A stretch of 64,000 nucleotides of DNA from Pinibacter sp031553495 (GTDB lineage Bacteria; Bacteroidota; Bacteroidia; Chitinophagales; Chitinophagaceae), in the NCBI GenBank assembly GCA_031553495.1, contig JAVBLN010000025.1:24062-88061 (forward strand). Reading direction: 5' to 3'. Of this stretch, positions 49,001-56,843 are shown piece by piece; the first letter of the stretch is position 1, and each line of letters opens with the position of its first letter. The notes below the pieces were generated by a model, which saw only the letters and a list, made by a program, of their open reading frames with translations, ran no database searches and was not told where the DNA came from. The position numbers were made by a program, and so were the translations under genes.

Positions 49001-49494
49001 TTGGTGCCTGTTTTAGTTCCCAAATTTGTTCCTTTTACAGTAACACTTACATCAGGCATAGGAACTCCTAACTCATCGGTAACTACTCCACTTACTTTTA
49101 TGGCGGCAATAATATTTCTTGTAATTTGTTCGCTTGTTTTTTTCGTAAGAATAATATACCCGTTTACAACTTCGTATTTGATATTAACAGGCATTAAAAG
49201 CTGATCAAGAACTTCTTTCAATTCTTTGTTCTTAACGGAAATCCACACCTTTTTATCTTCATTTATTATGCTATTGGTGTATGAAAATTTTACATTAGCC
49301 AGTTCGCTTATTTTCTTTAAACAAACTGTTAATTTCTCGCCCTGCAGAGTTATAGTTATTTTTTGCTCAAGAAGGGTTTGCTTGTTTTCAGCCTTTAATG
49401 TAAAGGCATTTCCAAACAAAAGCAATAATAAAAAAAGAAATAACGTTGCCTTTACGGCATAAAATATTTGCCGCAAATGTCGTTTGCAATTCAT
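46024..49494 (-). CDS. SusC/RagA TonB-dependent glycan importer with STN domain (module D)
   Basis: An 1156-residue importer. The signal region is VKATLFLFLLLLLFGNAF. The STN domain follows (GEKLTVCLKKISELANVKFSY), then a regulatory-like domain (GVVTDELGVPMPDVSVTVKG), TonB-box region MEEVVVVGYGTQKKVNL, plug with VTQALQGQVASLNISAS and PPLVVIDGIPGGN, signature DAASAAIYGQDGAYGVILVT, and a barrel ending GINLSL. In the signature the common GSRAANG is replaced by GQDGAYG. Leader and start-codon geometry match the other susC genes. Confidence 0.95.
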   Translation of the reverse strand: MNCKRHLRQIFYAVKATLFLFLLLLLFGNAFTLKAENKQTLLEQKITITLQGEKLTVCLKKISELANVKFSYTNSIINEDKKVWISVKNKELKEVLDQLLMPVNIKYEVVNGYIILTKKTSEQITRNIIAAIKVSGVVTDELGVPMPDVSVTVKGTNLGTKTGTNGRFELDVESGAVLIFSFTGYENVEMPATANMNIQLKKTDSQMEEVVVVGYGTQKKVNLTGAVATVGAKQFENRPVTNVTQALQGQVASLNISASSGSPDATPNINIRGWSGLGTTNPPLVVIDGIPGGNLNRINPSDIESISILKDAASAAIYGQDGAYGVILVTTKVGKAGKVRVSYNNNFAFASVINMPKMLNSLEFATIYNEACVNASRGNIFSDATIAKIREYQNGEIQYETGANPNGSNEWLSWGSSWGNNDWFKEFFKKNVFSQQHNIGVNGGSEKMNFYIGAGYNDRGGMYNYGNDDYDRYNFRVNLGSKITDWMKINLRSSFSREVSNTPNTFAGRTGGNYMHQLARKWPTVPLKDSLGNYSETSDVMLQENGGRIKQSINEMITTGEVQLNPLKGWNIVANYTFNLGSRMYSAHQRALYETRPNGALVLINNTSPSSFLRSTNEATTQTVNAYTSYEKQIGDHYFKVLGGFMQNDYRYTYFNGSNSYTYTDDIPSLMLTYNPTPSVTDTVNTLASQGFFGRINYNYKEKVLLEVNSRYDASSRFLKGYRWILNPGFSAAYILSKENYWDAISPYINTFKIRGSYASLGDQTAAGYISYYPFYPSMGTNSANNTNWIFGGTSREAYVSPPGLVNPELTWVNPVSIGAGVDMTFLNNRLSASFDWFRRRTKDLIVPGATLPSVAGVAAPYANRAEIEVNGVELSLEWKDRIGSVSYQVRGVLSDYKGKVIKNPANSTKQLIVNNSTGYYDGMTLGEIWGYQTVGLFQSADEVSKSASQIRLGNNWGPGDVHYADLNGDNEITPGTETADNPGDMKVIGNKTPRYSYGVTLSAQWKGFDVALFIQGVGKADAAVGSNYFWGITGDEWQSSPFTVQYNNRWTPETPNGYYPKFYMNTGMMNKNNRTQTRYLQNAAYMRLKNLQLGYSIPSKYLEKAKLSDLKFFFSVDNLFTSTKFVKTIDPEFYNSDGKIYPLQRTFSFGINLSL

Positions 49495-49505
49495 AAATTT
49501 AATTG

Positions 49506-49601
49506 TTTTTGCAGTTATCTAATAATTGGCGTAAAAACACCCAAACATGTATCGCACAATACATGTTAAAGAGAGTCCGGTATTATTGTACCGGACTTTT
49601 T
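49506..49601 (+). ncRNA. Predicted susC-antisense small RNA, module D
   Basis: TAAATTTA (49494-49501), one base off TAnnTTTG, begins at the complement of the susC start codon; a possible -33 TTTG is at 49467-49470. A stem ACATGTAT/ATACATGT (49545-49552 with 49559-49566) and a 9-bp terminator stem AGTCCGGTA/TACCGGACT (49574-49582 with 49589-49597) with a T-run to 49601. Predicted length is about 96 nt. Confidence 0.58.
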
Positions 49602-49654
49602 GCATTAAGACGAGTCCAGCTTCATATGGTAATTTTTAAAAATCATTTTCTGTG

Positions 49655-50755
49655 TTATTTTTTTATAGTTATATATCCATCATCTGTGTTAAACAAATAT
49701 GTGGCACCGGTTGTTTTACAAACTATTTTCAGCATAGTTTCAATATTTTCATCGTTTAGCGTAACAGTAATATGAATATCGCCAAGTTGGTCTTTATTAA
49801 ATATCAAAGGAATACCAAACCTCTTTTCAATTGCCGCAAATACTTCAACCAATGAAGCATTCTCAAAAACAAACGATTCGTTTTTTACATACTCCTCGTT
49901 CAGTTTAACAGGAGAAACAATGCTATCAGATTTCAACTCCTCCTTGCTTGAATTATAAGTGCACCGCTGCAAAGGGTGAAGTACTTTAACAGATTTCGCA
50001 TCGCTTTCACTCCCATTTTTATATACATGAACTTCGCCTGTTCGCACTTCAACTTTTACATCCTTGTTTTTATTACCGCAATTCGAAATCCTGAAACTGG
50101 TCCCAACAACCCTCACTACAACATCCCCCGCATACACAAAAAAAGGTTTAGTTCTATCTTTTGCTACTTCAAAGAACGCGTCACCATTTAACCACACTTC
50201 TCTTTTATTATCAGAAAATAGTCTTTTACATGTAAGCCGGGCTGATGGAGCCAGATTTATCTTTGTTCCATCACTTAAATAAACTAACCGGTATGCCGAT
50301 GTAGAATTTATGATTACCCTGCCTGTTGTGTAATTCGTTTTACTATTTACGCTAATTGGTAATTTTAATGCCACTATTGTAACAACAACAATAATAGCAG
50401 CCGCAATCCAGCGATAACCATTTTTTGGAATGAATAATTTTCTTTGAGAGCAAATTGTTTGTTTTTCAATAGCCTGCCATAACTCCTCTTTCACATTCAT
50501 TTTTGTATTCCTATAGCTGGCCTTTTCAGCTATCAATGCATCTTTTATTATTGCAACAGCTTCCTCTGCTATATTTTCGTCCAATGGATTTTCCTCAAAA
50601 TACAGCTGCCAAAACTCTTTGTAAACGCTATTTTCATTAATTATCCAGTCAACAAACTTTTCATCATGTAGGAACTTATTGTTTTCCCGACTTTTATATG
50701 CCATATCTATACCTTCTATTATTAAAAGAGAAAAGAGTTTATTCTCAATACTCAC
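49655..50755 (-). CDS. FecR-family anti-sigma factor (module D)
   Basis: A 366-residue anti-sigma regulator; Met18 (base 50704) is a plausible alternative start. The transmembrane helix is about residues 114-133 (YRWIAAAIIVVVTIVALKL). The periplasmic domain has DGTKINLAPSARLTCKRLF, REVWLNGDAFFEV and VVGTSFRISNCG; the C-terminal part has SLVEVFAAIEKRFGIPLIF. It is expected to control the sigma factor encoded 721 bp upstream, across a repeat pair, and to respond to the module D SusC. Confidence 0.93.
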   Translation of the reverse strand: MSIENKLFSLLIIEGIDMAYKSRENNKFLHDEKFVDWIINENSVYKEFWQLYFEENPLDENIAEEAVAIIKDALIAEKASYRNTKMNVKEELWQAIEKQTICSQRKLFIPKNGYRWIAAAIIVVVTIVALKLPISVNSKTNYTTGRVIINSTSAYRLVYLSDGTKINLAPSARLTCKRLFSDNKREVWLNGDAFFEVAKDRTKPFFVYAGDVVVRVVGTSFRISNCGNKNKDVKVEVRTGEVHVYKNGSESDAKSVKVLHPLQRCTYNSSKEELKSDSIVSPVKLNEEYVKNESFVFENASLVEVFAAIEKRFGIPLIFNKDQLGDIHITVTLNDENIETMLKIVCKTTGATYLFNTDDGYITIKK

Positions 50756-50844
50756 TTTTATTAAGTTTTTTTTAAGTTTTTCTTAAGTTTTTTTTGATTC
50801 GGAATAATCAGCCGGGTCGATTATTGAGGTGTGATTTTTGGAAA

Positions 50845-51390
50845 ACCGGCGGTAGTGCTACTATTAAGCATCGTTGTGTCACTCACTTGTACGGTAGGAA
50901 TGCTATTGAGAGTTGTGAGTTATGAGTTAGGCAGTGGGCAGTAGGCGGTTAGCAGTAGAGAAGCTGTATTAAACAGGAATGGTTGGGAGTTGCCGTTGTT
51001 GCGTGTGTAGGGTGGCCATCGTGCGAAGGCACACCAACAACCAATGAAGAAGCAATTTGTCGGTAATCAACTAAAAAACTGTCTATTTTTTTCAGGACGT
51101 GACACAGAATCACAAGTCACCAAGCACAAAGCAAATTAGAGTTTAGTTTATAAGTTTCGTTCATGCTTATACGTAATGAATTTTACTTTTCCCGTTGTTT
51201 TTAATCATACAGCACTTTCAATTTTCAACTTGCTGAATAACATTACTGCCGCGCAAGGTACTGTCATTACTTCCCAAAGTGCCTACTGCCTCCTTCTTCT
51301 TCTCTACTGCCCACTGCCAACCCGCTCAATAGCATTCCAACCGCACAAGTGAGTGACACAACGATGCTTAATAGTAGCACTACCGCCGGT
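50845..51390. repeat. Inverted pair of CCGGC repeats enclosing about 410 bp of nested repeats
   Basis: Left arm 50845-50910 and right arm 51320-51390, both well preserved. The interior holds ggcagtgggcag arrays, the 50965-51052 segment shared with 16373-16458, an IS-end-like ttcaggacgtgacac (51068-51104), and a stretch (51118-51230) shared with 28417-28528. It fills the sigma-FecR gap of module D. No gene was seen. Confidence 0.85.
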
Positions 51391-51476
51391 AACAAAAAAT
51401 CACAATTTAATATAGCGCAAAGTAAAACAACCAAAAGTATTTCGGATTTCAGATCTCAAATTTCAGATCATAAAGG

Positions 51477-52028
51477 TTATGCATGCTTTATTTGAACGGC
51501 TTCCTGCTTTAATGCTTTTAAAGCCCGTTGCATCAGATTTAATATTGACTGATAATTCATTTGCATTAAACTTGTCATTTCCAAATAAGTGAAGCCATGA
51601 TAAAAGTGAAGATGTATCGCCTCTTTTTGCCTTGCAGTAAGATTGTTCATCAGCTTATTAATAATTTTCTTATTCCATTTATGCTGCTCTTCAGATAATA
51701 ATAAGCGATCGGCCAACTCATCGGAAGGTTTTTCAAAAATATCATCAAACTGATTGTTTGTATATAATGGAACAACCTTTGAGTTGCTAAACAATTTATT
51801 CCTTAACGATTTCAATAAATAATACTTTGGATTCTGAACATCAACTATGGTTTTTCTGTATTTCCACAACTCTACAAAAACGTCATGAATGCTATCTTTT
51901 AGCAAAACGGTATCATGTGTTAACCTGCAACCATAGTTAAACAGATCATCTACATACAGGTTATACAAAGCCTCAAAGGCTTCAGGTGCTCCTTGTTTAA
52001 ATTTCTTCCAAGTATCAGTCATGGTCAA
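51477..52028 (-). CDS. ECF RNA polymerase sigma factor (module D)
   Basis: A 183-residue ECF sigma factor, shortest of the four. Region 2 is ALYNLYVDDLFNYGCRLTHDTVLLKDSIHDVFVELWKYRKT (in pieces). Region 4 is LTARQKEAIHLHFYHGFTYLEMTSLMQMNYQSILNLMQRALKALK (in pieces). Unlike the other three it has no hydrophobic tail after region 4, and its recognition helix (MQMNYQSILNLMQRA) is clearly different. A strong operator-like palindrome is about 90 bp upstream. Confidence 0.93.
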   Translation of the reverse strand: MTMTDTWKKFKQGAPEAFEALYNLYVDDLFNYGCRLTHDTVLLKDSIHDVFVELWKYRKTIVDVQNPKYYLLKSLRNKLFSNSKVVPLYTNNQFDDIFEKPSDELADRLLLSEEQHKWNKKIINKLMNNLTARQKEAIHLHFYHGFTYLEMTSLMQMNYQSILNLMQRALKALKQEAVQIKHA

Positions 52029-52119
52029 AATCTTAAATAAATGCTTTTACTTTCATTAGTGTTGGTAAAAACATTTATTCTAAAAGTAACAAAGTTTTTC
52101 TTAAAAAACCCCAAGTATT

Positions 52120-52139
52120 ACACACAATCGTTTGTGTAA
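52120..52139. promoter_or_regulatory. LacI-type operator-like palindrome upstream of sigma gene (module D)
   Basis: acacacaatcgtttgtgtaa, a near-palindrome about 90 bp upstream of the sigma start and about 72 bp beyond the GH20 terminator. Confidence 0.6.
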
Positions 52140-52210
52140 ATATTATAAAACATTACCCTTGTAAATCATGTTTATAATTTTCCAGCAAGATACCTGCCTA
52201 CAGTGGTCAT

Positions 52211-52250
52211 ACAAAAAAAGGCGCATAACTATAAATCAGTTACACGCCCT
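52211..52250 (-). terminator. Rho-independent terminator after GH20 gene
   Basis: Arms aggcgcataact and agttacacgccct (52219-52230 with 52238-52249), about 10 paired bases with small mismatches, followed on the minus strand by seven T. It closes the alpha-galactosidase-like/GH20 unit before the sigma gene. Confidence 0.8.
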
Positions 52251-52272
52251 ATAATTAAACCTCCACTCAAAT

Positions 52273-53916
52273 TTATTTTTTAGTTGTTATTTCTTCCAAA
52301 GCTTTTGAATAATTCACCTTCCATAAGTTATAACGCTGAGTTTGCACTTTTTGCCTGTTTAAAAAACCTTGCCAGTCACGTGCACTTTTAGGACTCCACA
52401 ACACTTCACTAAGTGCACTTAAGCGAGGAAACAGCATATACTCTACTTTTTTTGTATTGTTCATGTATTCAGTCCACAGGTTAGCCTGAGCACCCCATAT
52501 ATATTTTGTTTCATCGGCTTTTAACTCAGAAGGCAAAGGATCGTAGCTATATACTTTTTGCAAAGGCACAAAACCGCCTATTACTACAGAGTCTTCAGAT
52601 TTTGATTGCGAATAATCAAAATAGCAATATGAATTAGGAGTCATAATTACATCGTGCTTTTGTTTAGCAGCTTCTATTCCTCCCTTTTCGCCGCGCCAGC
52701 TCATAACAGTGGCATTGGGTGCAAGACCACCTTCCAATATTTCATCCCATCCAATAATTTGCTTGCCTTTGCTGTTGATATATTTTTCCATACGTGTAAC
52801 GAAATAGCTTTGCAAACCATGTTCATCTTTCAGTCCTTTTTCCCTGATTAGCTGCTGGCAGAAAGCTGATCTTTTCCAAAATTCCTTCGGACATTCATCA
52901 CCTCCGATGTGAACATATTCTGCGGGGAAAAGAGGAATAACTTCATCCAGCACACCTTCTAAAAATTTAAAAGTGTATTCGCTTGGACAAAATACATCTT
53001 CAAACACACCCCATGTTTGCTGCACCTGTTTGCCTGTAGTATCTCCATACCAAGGGCAGTTTTTGGGGGCCTTTGTAGACTCGTTTGGAAAACAACTCAA
53101 TTGCGGATATGCCGCTATAGCTGCGGAAGCATGGCCCGGCATTTCAATTTCAGGTATAATGGTAACGTATCTGTCCGCAGCATATTTCACTACTTCCTTA
53201 ACCTGCTCCTGAGTGTAAAATCCACCCTTTCTTATACCGTCATTTCCTTTGCCGGGATAGTTGCCAATAATAGTACCGTTCCTATAACCGCCTATCTCTG
53301 TTAACCTGGGGTATTTTTTTATTTCAATGCGCCAACCCTGATCATCAGTTAAGTGCCAGTGGAAATAATTCATTTTGTGCAACGCAATAAAGTCAATATA
53401 CTTTTTTATAAATTCAACAGGGTAAAAATGGCGGCACACATCAAGGTGCAATCCCCTGTACTCAAACCTTGGTTCATCGTGAATACTTACATAAGGCACT
53501 GATAAAGATTTGGCCTTCTCCGTAGGTAATAGCTGCAATAATGTTTGCATTCCATAAAAAGCGCCTTCCGCATCGTGACCTTTTATTTCAATTCCTCTAC
53601 TGCTTACTTCCATATCATAAGCACCTGCTATTTTACCGGGAGCGTTAATGTCCTTTATTAAAATAGCATTATTTTTCTTAACACTTTTATTCACTTTTAA
53701 ACTGAAACCATAGAATTCTTTCAGATATTTATTTAAGAACTCCGCTGATTTTATTGTATTGGCATTCGCCAAAATAACCGTTTTAGAAGTTATAGAAAAA
53801 CTCCCGTTTTCAGAGGGTTGGGTAACTTTCACAGGCTGCGGAATAATGTTAATTTGTGCAAAGCAAAAATTAACCAATAACATCGAACAACATACCAGAA
53901 TTTTTTTCAGTAGCAT
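52273..53916 (-). CDS. GH20 beta-N-acetylhexosaminidase
   Basis: A 547-residue exported enzyme (signal to VNFCFAQ). Residues about 22-145 are the GH20 N-terminal domain, and the TIM barrel follows from EPRFEYRGLHLDVCRHFYP (in pieces). HWHLTDDQGWRIEIKKYP is a GH20 hallmark, and HIGGDECPKEFW supplies the catalytic Asp340-Glu341 pair used in substrate-assisted cleavage of terminal GlcNAc/GalNAc. Length is normal for the family. The gene is 61 bp after the alpha-galactosidase-like gene, forming a two-gene unit that ends at a clear terminator. Confidence 0.94.
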   Translation of the reverse strand: MLLKKILVCCSMLLVNFCFAQINIIPQPVKVTQPSENGSFSITSKTVILANANTIKSAEFLNKYLKEFYGFSLKVNKSVKKNNAILIKDINAPGKIAGAYDMEVSSRGIEIKGHDAEGAFYGMQTLLQLLPTEKAKSLSVPYVSIHDEPRFEYRGLHLDVCRHFYPVEFIKKYIDFIALHKMNYFHWHLTDDQGWRIEIKKYPRLTEIGGYRNGTIIGNYPGKGNDGIRKGGFYTQEQVKEVVKYAADRYVTIIPEIEMPGHASAAIAAYPQLSCFPNESTKAPKNCPWYGDTTGKQVQQTWGVFEDVFCPSEYTFKFLEGVLDEVIPLFPAEYVHIGGDECPKEFWKRSAFCQQLIREKGLKDEHGLQSYFVTRMEKYINSKGKQIIGWDEILEGGLAPNATVMSWRGEKGGIEAAKQKHDVIMTPNSYCYFDYSQSKSEDSVVIGGFVPLQKVYSYDPLPSELKADETKYIWGAQANLWTEYMNNTKKVEYMLFPRLSALSEVLWSPKSARDWQGFLNRQKVQTQRYNLWKVNYSKALEEITTKK

Positions 53917-53977
53917 TATTTTTGTTTTTAGTTTGATAGTTTATGGTTGATAGTTAGAATACCTAACTTATCTCTTA

Positions 53978-56179
53978 TTACCCACCACTCCCCATCGTCC
54001 ACCAGTTATAAGTACCTGGTTCTATGGTAACGGTAATATTCACACTATAATCTCTGTTCAGCTTATATTTTCCCGGCAACCTGTCCTTTTCCTTTATTAT
54101 CGCTGTATTTGCGATACCGGTATAATACAAAGGCACTTTAATGGTTCTGGTTATTTTCTCTTTCAACGGATTATATAGCAACAGAAATCCTTTTGTAACC
54201 ATCGTTGGATTTACGTGCAATATGCCATCCCAGTCTCTTCCATCAGCGCGGCGCAAGTGAATGACAGGGCTGTTTAATATATCTCTATACTTTTTGTACC
54301 ATTTAATTACATTAATAACCGTTTGCTTAGTAGCATCCGTATCATATAACCTCGGTCCGCGATAACAAGCCTGCACACCGGCTCCATAATATTGCACCAT
54401 TAATTGCTCATAATCTTTCAAGTGATCTTTTAATGGTTCAAGTACTGATTCCGGTCCACCACCGTGGTACTTTGTAAGTGGCACAAACCCCCACGACATG
54501 GAAGCCGTTTTTTCCCATGTGCCATCATAAATATTTTGCCGGTTCAGTATTATTTGCTGTTCACGAGGCAACGCGAAATTCACTTCCCTATATCCAAGTG
54601 CAATTTTATTCGTACCATCTAAAAAATACCAGTCTGGTGAATTGATGTATATGCCACGTTCATTCATCCAGTGATATATATCTTTTTGAATTTCCATTTG
54701 CCTCCACTGAGAATCATCCAACCCTTTATGGCCGGGATGTGTAACGGAAGCGCATACATCGCCCGGATAAGGCCCGTCATTTTCCCAAATATCGAAACCC
54801 GTAGCAATAAAAAAGGTTTTAATTTTATCTCTGTAAGCTAATCCCCACTTGCTTCCAAAGCATGGAGCATTTCCAAAAAACGCTCCACCGGGCTTTCCTG
54901 TTCTCGGATCAATTACATCATCCGAGTCACTTATTTTGCGTGAGCTAAATAATGAATACCCTCCGATCTTTATACCTTTTGAATGTGCATAATCAGCAAG
55001 CGCTTTCCATTTTGCAAGATTCTCAGAGGAAGTATCTTCCATATTCAGGTGGCTTCCGAAACTTAATATTAAAGCTTCGTAACCTGTAGCCACACATTGA
55101 TCAATGACCGTTTTCACCTGCTCGTCACTCTTGCTTACCAGGTGCATAAAAATAGGATTGCATGTTGTCCAGGGAGCGATGGTGTTATACATTTTTCTGA
55201 TGGCTAGTCCGCGCCGTTCCCTGTCATAGCCATCCTGTAGTAATTCATATGATCTTACAGAAGTAAAAACCTCACCCTGTTGTAATTCTATGCCGGGTGC
55301 TTTTTCAGGATATATCTCCAGCAGGCATGGTGTTTTGTAATCATAGTTGACCTGTGAAGTGTAATCTTTATCGGCTTCCCAATGCAATGTTTGATCGCTA
55401 AGATCGTAACGCATGGCATTATTAAACGCATAATTTGTTTCTACATAAATACCCGACGGAACCTGCATTTTTTCTACAGGGCCTGCAACAGCGCTTTCTT
55501 CTTCCACCACGGCCAGCACTTCATTTACTACTCTGTTTAATTTCAATATGTGGCCAGTATTATTTCGCAATGAAAGCCATTTACAAATAAGCGGCAATCC
55601 ATCGTACAACTCATAATTCACCGTTACTTCCAAACCTTTCACCGAAGGCAATGATGAATGATATACAAATGAAATCATTTTGCCCCGCGGTTGATTTTTA
55701 TTAGAAGCCCACAGGGTGATCTTTGATTTCAAATAAGGTTTTATATCTGAAACCGTATATGTTGAATAGCGGAAACTACTATCTCCGGGTTTTAAAGAAT
55801 CAATCCATTGAGGAAGCAGATATGCGTTTTCTTTTTGTCCATATAAACCACCTACATTATACTCAACGTTATCTATGGTAATACGGGCCTCGGGTTTTAC
55901 AGCCCGCAACAACTGCTGATTATTAATAAGGTTTACATAGTCTATGCAGGCAACATCCGGGGATAACACAAATGATCTTTTTACCAAACCGTTATTTAAA
56001 TTAATTTCCTTCCCATCGGCCGATCTTTCAATTACTGCTTTTGATTGTACATTGCCCAAAATCCAGTCTTTATTGGTGATCGGCTGGGCGTGAACTTCCT
56101 GCAAATTCCAACAAACCACATGTAGCAATAATATCAGGCTGTATGAACTAATGGTTAAAAAATCCTTCCTAAATTTCAT
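53978..56179 (-). CDS. Alpha-galactosidase-like glycoside hydrolase
   Basis: A 733-residue exported protein (signal ending about EVHAQ). The N-terminal beta-sandwich contains NNGLVKRSFVLSPDVACIDY and RAVKPEARITIDNVEYNVGGLYGQ (in pieces). The barrel includes GYEALILSFGSHLNMED, HSKGIKIGGYSLFSSR and FDIWENDGPYPGD, the last likely holding a catalytic Asp. This is the layout of large Bacteroidota proteins usually annotated alpha-galactosidase (GH36/GH27-like, clan GH-D). Exact family is uncertain, and a related barrel family cannot be ruled out. An operator-like site is about 55 bp upstream; GH20 follows at 61 bp. Confidence 0.65.
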   Translation of the reverse strand: MKFRKDFLTISSYSLILLLHVVCWNLQEVHAQPITNKDWILGNVQSKAVIERSADGKEINLNNGLVKRSFVLSPDVACIDYVNLINNQQLLRAVKPEARITIDNVEYNVGGLYGQKENAYLLPQWIDSLKPGDSSFRYSTYTVSDIKPYLKSKITLWASNKNQPRGKMISFVYHSSLPSVKGLEVTVNYELYDGLPLICKWLSLRNNTGHILKLNRVVNEVLAVVEEESAVAGPVEKMQVPSGIYVETNYAFNNAMRYDLSDQTLHWEADKDYTSQVNYDYKTPCLLEIYPEKAPGIELQQGEVFTSVRSYELLQDGYDRERRGLAIRKMYNTIAPWTTCNPIFMHLVSKSDEQVKTVIDQCVATGYEALILSFGSHLNMEDTSSENLAKWKALADYAHSKGIKIGGYSLFSSRKISDSDDVIDPRTGKPGGAFFGNAPCFGSKWGLAYRDKIKTFFIATGFDIWENDGPYPGDVCASVTHPGHKGLDDSQWRQMEIQKDIYHWMNERGIYINSPDWYFLDGTNKIALGYREVNFALPREQQIILNRQNIYDGTWEKTASMSWGFVPLTKYHGGGPESVLEPLKDHLKDYEQLMVQYYGAGVQACYRGPRLYDTDATKQTVINVIKWYKKYRDILNSPVIHLRRADGRDWDGILHVNPTMVTKGFLLLYNPLKEKITRTIKVPLYYTGIANTAIIKEKDRLPGKYKLNRDYSVNITVTIEPGTYNWWTMGSGG

Positions 56180-56230
56180 TTTTCTGTTGACTTGTGTTTT
56201 ATAAATTTCGCTATATTAAGCGAATATAAT

Positions 56231-56250
56231 ACACGCAAACGTTTGATTAA
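56231..56250. promoter_or_regulatory. LacI-type operator-like palindrome upstream of alpha-galactosidase-like gene
   Basis: acacgcaaacgtttgattaa, about 55 bp upstream of the start at 56179; the core cgcaaacgtttg is intact. Confidence 0.55.
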
Positions 56251-56283
56251 ATAGATACCTGCACATATACACTTCTTAATGTT

Positions 56284-56665
56284 TTTGTCCACGAATTACA
56301 CTAAACAACACGAATTATTTTTGAAGAACAAAAACTTCGTGCGACTATAATTATTCTTTTCAAAAAAGGTGTTACGAATGCTTTCGTGACAATTCGTGTA
56401 ATTCGTGGTTAAAAACAAATAAATACCTACAAGTGTTTGTCCACGAACTACACTAAACAACACGAATTATTTTTGAAGAACAAAAACTTCATGCGACTAT
56501 AATTATTCTTTTCAAAAAAGGTGTTACGAATGCTTTCGTGACAATTCGTGTAATTCGTGGTTAAAAACAAATAAATACCTACAAGTGTTTGTCCACGAAT
56601 TACACTAAACAACACGAATTATTTTTGAAGAACAAAAACTTCATGTCGTGTAATTCGTGGACACG
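56284..56665. repeat. 152-bp tandem repeat, about 2.4 copies
   Basis: Copies begin with tttgtccacgaa at about 56284, 56436 and 56588 (period 152). Copies 1 and 2 are nearly identical; copy 3 has lost its middle and ends in its closing inverted arm. Each unit is bounded by the inverted repeat gtccacgaattacac / gtgtaattcgtgg. The short frame at 56600-56794 is judged non-coding. Confidence 0.9.
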
Positions 56666-56732
56666 CTTTTGTAGTTCATAAAAATCATTCAGGTAATTAA
56701 GACATGTGCAATTACTACTGCTCACTGCCAAA

Positions 56733-56803
56733 CCGCCGAATAGCATTACTTCCGTACAAGTGAGTGACACAACGATGATGCCATGAAAAACCAATGCCGG
56801 TCT
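56733..56803 (-). repeat. CCGGC interspersed repeat, single half, reverse, 'catggcatc' subtype
   Basis: aatagcattacttccgtaca arm, gtgagtgacacaacgatgat core and accaatgccggtctcc end, 40 bp from the stop of the next gene. Confidence 0.8.
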
Positions 56804-56843
56804 CCAAAAAAGAATTTAAACAGTTGTTTAAAAGTGTAGAATA

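Noticed and set aside
53917..53924. TATTTTTG next to the GH20 start, resembling the antisense promoter of susC
   Set aside because: It is offset by one base, and no hairpin with a T-run follows; chance matches of this motif are expected in A-rich leaders.
56600..56794. 64-codon frame across the tandem repeat
   Set aside because: It is composed of the third repeat copy and an interspersed repeat arm.
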